From: Ifrita kowaldi
Lineage: Eukaryota; Chordata; Aves; Passeriformes; Cinclosomatidae
DNA: 64,000 nucleotides
Assembly: GCA_013398055.1 (NCBI GenBank)
Contig: VZRS01004017.1
Location: 54,717-118,716, forward strand
Reading direction: 5' to 3'
A program made the position numbers and the translations under genes. Positions 61,173-64,000 of the stretch are shown in pieces. Under the pieces are notes generated by a model, which did no database searches, was not told the origin of the DNA, and saw only the letters and a program-made list of their open reading frames with translations. Positions within the stretch are counted from its first letter, which is position 1, and each line of letters starts with the position of its first letter.

Positions 61173-63244
61173 GTAAGATATCACACACACCAGGTAATAC
61201 ACAATACTTCCAGGTCTGTGTTTCCAGAAAAAATCTGAACAAGAAAAGAGGTACTCTGAAACCTAAAGGAAACACCTTATTTCAGGAAAATGACGTACAT
61301 TTTAGATACAAGTCAAAAGCAACTGTTACTACTCTCAGAGAGTACCCACACTCTCTGTGGAAGAAAGAAGTGGGAAAAGATGGGTTGATGAACACAAAGG
61401 CAGGCCTAGGTAAAAGCAATTTTCAGAAGGTGGAGGTGTGCGTAGTTTGGACCATTTAAAAGGGAATCAAATACAATTTTAATTGGAGGGGAAAGAGTAA
61501 AGTGTATTTCTGAGGAGGTCTGATAGTCAGGAAGGCAGAGCACCACAGAGATGGAAAAAACCCTCAAAGGGAGCAATGAGGAATACCTGGTCTGAGGAGC
61601 ACCAGGGTGGCAGAGGGGGATTTACAGGATGAAGATCCTTGCACAGAGATTCATTCCAACTCTAGCACACACAGGATCCATGAAGGATGATGCAAAGCAG
61701 TACTGTTGCTGTTGCTGCCTCCCATCTGAATGCCTGAGAGGGCCACAGCAGTGTGGCCTGTGAGCACGCAGTGGGGTGCAGCTGCCTGTGATGTGAACAC
61801 CACTCACAGTCACTCACTTGTAACTGCAGTTCTCTGAGCAGACTTGCACACGTGCCCTTCACCTCTCAGCCCTGCACTCTGTGAGTTGCTGCAGCTTAGA
61901 GGAACAGAAGAAGTGCCCTTCCCTTCCCCTCTGTGCACAGGCCACAGGGGAACACAAGGCACAGGAACACCCATAGAGGCCACAAAGAGAGCCCAGACTC
62001 TGGGGCATAGGCCTGGAGTCTGTGTGCACCCACAGGCAGAAGTGGCAAAAAGACAAACACTCAAAGCAAAAAACAACCAAACAATCACTTGTCACATCAC
62101 TAAAAATCACTAAGGTGATGCATAGGACTTAAAAATTCACTGATTTATCATTTAAAGGTTTTCTGACTTTTTTAACTAATCAAGCCCCCCAACATCTTCC
62201 CCACTCCCATGCCATAATAAGAAATTCCAGAAAATAGGTATTGGACATATAAAAGCCCATGGACAAGGAAAACAACTCCAACCACCCCAGACAGCTTGGG
62301 GAGAAGGAAGGGTACCTAGCAGGATGCTTGTTGGCTTCCCCCATGCTCAGGTGCTGATTGCCATAGGTTTTTTTGCTCTGTCTGTTGAGGATGTAAGACC
62401 TTAGCAGCAAGAGCAAACTGCATGCCCTGATCTCAAGCAGGTCCTGGGTGAGCCACAGATGAGGGAACAAAAATGAGACCAGTGCTCCAAATGGAGAAGA
62501 TGGCTGCTCATACCCAGTACAGCAGGGCAAAGAGTGGCACCAGGATTTTATTTCGGAGAGCTGGATCCCTCTAGTGAAGCACTTAGTGCAAGGTCAGCAC
62601 AAAAGGATGTGAGCTACTAGCAACTCTAGCCCTGGAGTTTGCACACAGATCTTAAGAACAAATACGAGAGCTTTGCTTCCAGGCAGGAAATCCCTTTTAC
62701 CACACCTTTCTGATTTACACCAATGCTTGATACACACCACATGTGTCTTCTCCTTCCTTCACCCATGTTCACAGTGGTCCTGTTCCATATTTAAGTGATG
62801 AAAAGTTAAGACCTGTGGTTACAACTTCTATGAAAAGCTTCATTTTGAAGGCTGCTACATTTCAATTTTATTGCCATGAGGAAAACTGAAGAAAAAAAAG
62901 GCCAAAATATTTCAGTCCTTCCTTAACATGAAAGCTGTTGCGAAGACATTTAATAAGTAAGTGTAAGTTCTCTCCTGCAAGCTGTTGAAATATGGAAGGC
63001 GGGAAAATTTATTCTTACAAACATTTTGTATGAGTCCCATCCACAATTTTATGCACGGCACAATTTCTACTGTACAAGGTGTCTGTGGCAAGTTTGGTCA
63101 GCATTTTTTCCTCAAGTGCATCTCAGCAGGCAGAGCTTACAACAGACCTTTCAACTGAGATTTGTCATAAGAAGAAAAACAAGGAATAACATCGGGATTG
63201 CCCCAGCTAGGAGACCAAGTGAAAGATGGAGCACAAAAACTTAC
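61173..63244. other. Unassigned sequence
   Basis: No recognised gene or repeat. Confidence 0.35.
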
Positions 63245-63280
63245 CCACCTGCCTGCGTATGGGAATAGAGGGACATTCAT
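63245..63280 (-). CDS. Possible first coding exon (very tentative)
   Basis: On the minus strand an ATG at 63280 starts 12 codons (MNVPLFPYAGRW) that end at a strong GTAAGT donor in phase 0, which fits the entry phase of 59633-59702. An in-frame TGA lies upstream, so this is the first methionine of the frame. The peptide is not a typical signal sequence. A competing reading is an acceptor (ctattcccatacgcag) with an 8-base exon before the same donor. Confidence 0.22.
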
Positions 63281-63639
63281 CTCAGAGAGATCAGATGTTA
63301 TGTGGGGAAACAGCGGGAGTAAGAGCCATCAGAAAACTGGCAAATGCATCTGCTTTTTCCATTCAGGACTGTGCTGCTGACTAGATCTCTGCAAAATTTC
63401 CTCTGTTTCACAGACCTGCTCAGTGGGATCTGTCTGGCATTAATTGGCCTTCAAAATTACTTATGGAAAAATCTTAAGCTAATTTTTAAGTTGTTGAGAA
63501 AGAAAAAAAAAAAAAAGCTTGTTTCTTTAAAAAAGGAAACAAACTAAGCAAGAGAGAAAAATCAATAAATTCTTGCATGTGGACGTGGTGTTCTGCTTCA
63601 TAAAAGAAATGCCTTAGGACGGAGATGTGGCCCTAATTT

Positions 63640-64000
63640 TTCTACGCAGTTTCTTTGTGTGAACTATGGGCCGCGAAAGGTGAAAGCCTTTTGTGTACTG
63701 AGGTCCGATGGGGAGAAGGGCAGACGGCGAAGAGGGGAGCAGCGGAAAGGCAGGGGCCAGGAGGTGACTTTGGAAAGAGCTCGGATGGCCGAGAGGTTCG
63801 GAGGAGGAAAAACCCCGACCGGGCACCAGCACGGGGGGACCGACCGTCACCAAGCCCGGAGGGGCAGCGGGGAGGCCAAGGGGCTGCGGCGGGCACAGAA
63901 AGCGCACAACGGCGAGGTCCGTGGGGAAGGGCAGGGCTCCCGAGAGCCGCGGGAGAAGCGCGGGACGGGGCGTGCACAGAGGTCCCGGGGCTCCGATGCC
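63640..64000. promoter_or_regulatory. CpG island at the window edge
   Basis: G+C and CpG density rise sharply from about 63650 to the end, with many CGs such as GGGCCGCGAAAGG, CGACCGGGC and CCGCGGGAGAAGCGCGGGACG. This is typical of a promoter of a bird gene. It could serve the minus-strand gene whose exons start at about 63.3 or 59.7 kb, or a gene beyond the window. The open frames inside it are GC-driven and not supported. Confidence 0.55.

Noticed and set aside
63642..63977. Minus-strand open frame of 111 codons inside the CpG island
   Set aside because: Proline, serine and alanine content is typical of GC-rich sequence read in any frame.
1..64000. CRISPR arrays, bacterial operons, phage or viral gene clusters
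   Set aside because: No regular spacer-repeat structure, no dense gene packing and no recognisable viral or bacterial protein; the repeats are vertebrate CR1 and MIR types.

Overview
The window looks like bird nuclear DNA. Several short repeats end in the avian CR1 LINE tail (ggtcccttccaaccc followed by a TTCTRTGATTCT-type end, at 28888-28947, 35321-35519 and 39252-39362). Much older CR1 remnants and MIR-like fragments lie around them. No bacterial operon, CRISPR array, tRNA or rRNA gene could be recognised. Almost all of the sequence is intronic or intergenic, and most open frames are chance.

Region 1-42 kb: mainly unassigned single-copy-looking DNA. It holds a degenerate ~48 bp tandem array (701-1270), two splice-bounded open segments on the minus strand (5479-5737 and 6876-7051), scattered old CR1 and MIR-like pieces (15.1, 16.6, 22.4, 25.6, 37.8 kb) and three younger CR1 tails (28.9, 35.3, 39.3 kb). 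Region 42.9-46.1 kb: decayed ancient CR1 sequence on the plus strand, with recognisable endonuclease and reverse-transcriptase stretches.

Region 46.3-63.3 kb: the best evidence for a gene, on the minus strand. Small exons at 59633-59702, 52842-53003, 49037-49098 (duplicated at 50275-50336), 48398-48422 plus 50209-50262, 47789-47835, 47116-47186 and 46978-47070 can be read in an order where splice sites and reading-frame phases agree; one join crosses a gap and depends on its length. The concatenated protein has a SEA-like GSVV segment (tentative) and ends in a hydrophobic helix with a very short tail. I do not recognise the gene. A CpG island at 55846-56110, followed on the minus strand by a strong splice donor, may be a promoter. 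A second CpG-rich block fills 63640-64000.

Assembly: six single N characters mark contig joins. At two places (48.2-51.0 kb and 55.8-58.4 kb) the same error occurs. Contig 1 ends with the sequence that begins contig 3, and contig 2 ends with the sequence that begins contig 4. The contigs are therefore written 1-2-3-4 where the overlaps require 1-3-2-4. The false order duplicates 150, 751, 88 and 115 bp, duplicates one exon, splits another and disconnects the CpG island from its donor. Gene predictions made on the sequence as given would be wrong there.
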